This document shows, one piece after another, positions 38,381-39,110 of a stretch of DNA of 39,110 nucleotides. Position 1 is the first letter of the stretch. Every line of letters begins with the position of its first letter. Under the pieces are notes generated by a model. It worked only from the letters and a program-made list of their open reading frames with translations. It did not search any database and was not told the origin of the DNA. This DNA is from Firmicutes bacterium CAG:194. Lineage in GTDB: Bacteria; Bacillota; Clostridia; Lachnospirales; Lachnospiraceae. A program made the translations under genes and the position numbers. The stretch covers positions 1 through 39,110 of the forward strand of contig HF995250.1 in the NCBI GenBank assembly GCA_000432915.1. Direction: 5' to 3'.

Positions 38381-39110
38381 ATGGGAATTAAGACATATAA
38401 CCCATATACACCTTCCAGAAGAAATATGACTGGATCTGATTTCTCTGAAATTACAAAGACAGTACCGGAAAAATCCCTTTGTGTAGCAATGCCAAAGCAT
38501 TCCGGACGTAATAATCAGGGTAAAATCACAGTAAGACATCACGGTGGTGGTGCAAAGAAGAAATACAGAATTATCGATTTCAAGAGAAATGGTAAAGATG
38601 GTATCCCGGCAATAGTAGTTGGTGTTGAATACGATCCAAACAGAACAGCTAACATCGCACTGATCTGCTACGCAGACGGCGAGAAAGCATATATCCTTGC
38701 TCCTGAAGGATTAACAGACGGTATGACTGTTATGAGCGGAGCAGAAGCAGAAGTACGCATCGGTAACTGCTTACCTTTAGCAGCTATCCCGGTAGGTACA
38801 CAGGTACACAACATCGAGCTTCATCCTGGTAAGGGTGGACAGATGGTTCGTAGTGCTGGTAACAGCGCACAGCTCATGGCTAAAGAAGGTAAGTACGCAA
38901 CACTTCGTCTTCCTTCAGGCGAAATGAGAATGGTACCGATCGAATGTAGAGCTACAGTCGGTATCGTAGGTAACGGAGATCACAGCCTTGTTAAGATTGG
39001 TAAAGCAGGACGTAAGCGTCACATGGGTATCCGCCCAACAGTCCGCGGTTCTGTTATGAACCCTAATGACCATCCACACGGTGGTGGTGAAGGTAGAGCA
39101 CCAATCGGTC
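38381..39110 (+). CDS. rplB: 50S ribosomal protein L2, 3' end cut by the window edge
   Basis: The first 243 codons of L2, needed for subunit association and peptidyl transfer. The start MGIKTYNPYTPSRRNMTGSDF follows GAAAGGAG. The characteristic KSLCVAMPKHSGRNNQGKITVRHHGGGAKKKYRIIDFKR and, at the end, MGIRPTVRGSVMNPNDHPHGGGEGRAPIG are present; the latter includes the conserved His of the catalytic-centre loop. A full gene would be about 275-280 codons, so only the C-terminal 35 or so residues are missing. There are 71 bases between rplW and this gene with no visible terminator. Confidence 0.97.
   Translation, partial: MGIKTYNPYTPSRRNMTGSDFSEITKTVPEKSLCVAMPKHSGRNNQGKITVRHHGGGAKKKYRIIDFKRNGKDGIPAIVVGVEYDPNRTANIALICYADGEKAYILAPEGLTDGMTVMSGAEAEVRIGNCLPLAAIPVGTQVHNIELHPGKGGQMVRSAGNSAQLMAKEGKYATLRLPSGEMRMVPIECRATVGIVGNGDHSLVKIGKAGRKRHMGIRPTVRGSVMNPNDHPHGGGEGRAPIG

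Noticed and set aside
1..39110. CRISPR array, prophage, transposase or tRNA genes
   Set aside because: No regularly spaced repeats, phage or transposase motifs, or tRNA cloverleaf with a GTTCnAnnC arm were found.

Overview
The window reads as a chromosome segment from an anaerobic, gut-type Firmicute of the class Clostridia, most likely Lachnospiraceae. The basis is the style of the proteins (YtrA-type GntR plus ABC pair, AzlCD, hybrid-cluster protein, LCP protein, GLUG-repeat surface protein, cytoplasmic GH13 amylase, PqqD beside an OPT transporter), strong AGGAGG ribosome binding sites, and sigma-A promoters close to consensus. No tRNA, rRNA, CRISPR array, transposase or phage gene was seen.

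Layout. 1-475: tail of a cellulose-binding-type (CBM2-like) protein whose upstream reading frame is broken. 504-4359: glycerate kinase (minus), then a GntR/YtrA repressor with its ABC transporter. 4431-7803: AzgA-type purine permease (minus), an unknown coiled-coil protein, and a FliB-type Cys-rich protein (minus). 8148-10673: AzlC/AzlD exporter and a MATE pump. 10521-14125: a sugar catabolic locus with an AraC regulator, a xylose-isomerase-like gene reduced to its ends, a PfkB kinase and a class II aldolase. 14393-16696: an OPT peptide transporter frameshifted by a 40-bp tandem duplication, coupled to a PqqD-like protein. 16994-20476: a self-inhibited Fic protein and a BlaI/BlaR1-like sensor pair with a dyad operator. 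20563-24287: hybrid-cluster protein, a Na/Pi cotransporter remnant, a BAAT-type hydrolase and a beta-helix surface-protein remnant. 24320-27471: DMT transporter, LCP cell-wall ligase, a small protein and a DUF2752 membrane protein. 27445-29813: amylase and an rRNA-type methyltransferase (minus). 30093-33839: a 1248-residue GLUG-repeat surface protein. 34007-35563: PutP-type Na/solute symporter. 36212-39110: start of the S10 ribosomal operon (rpsJ, rplC, rplD, rplW, rplB), preceded by a strong promoter and a structured leader.

The most striking theme is gene decay by internal loss. At least three genes (xylose isomerase-like, Na/Pi cotransporter, beta-helix protein) keep recognisable pieces but lack their middles, and a fourth (OPT transporter) is put out of frame by a 40-bp duplication whose removal gives exactly 641 codons. 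A second theme is small palindromic elements in intergenic DNA: 13153-13256 supplies the stop codon of the sugar kinase, 14246-14376 has 14-bp direct repeats at both ends and abuts the OPT Shine-Dalgarno, and 35680-35895 is a roughly 215-bp foldback just upstream of the S10 operon promoter.

There is no clear-cut new defence or biosynthetic system. The best candidates for undescribed biology are the OPT-PqqD pair with no radical SAM enzyme, the BlaR1-like protein with an unfamiliar outer domain, and the S10 operon leader RNA. All assignments come from reading the sequence and from memory of protein families; no database search was run.
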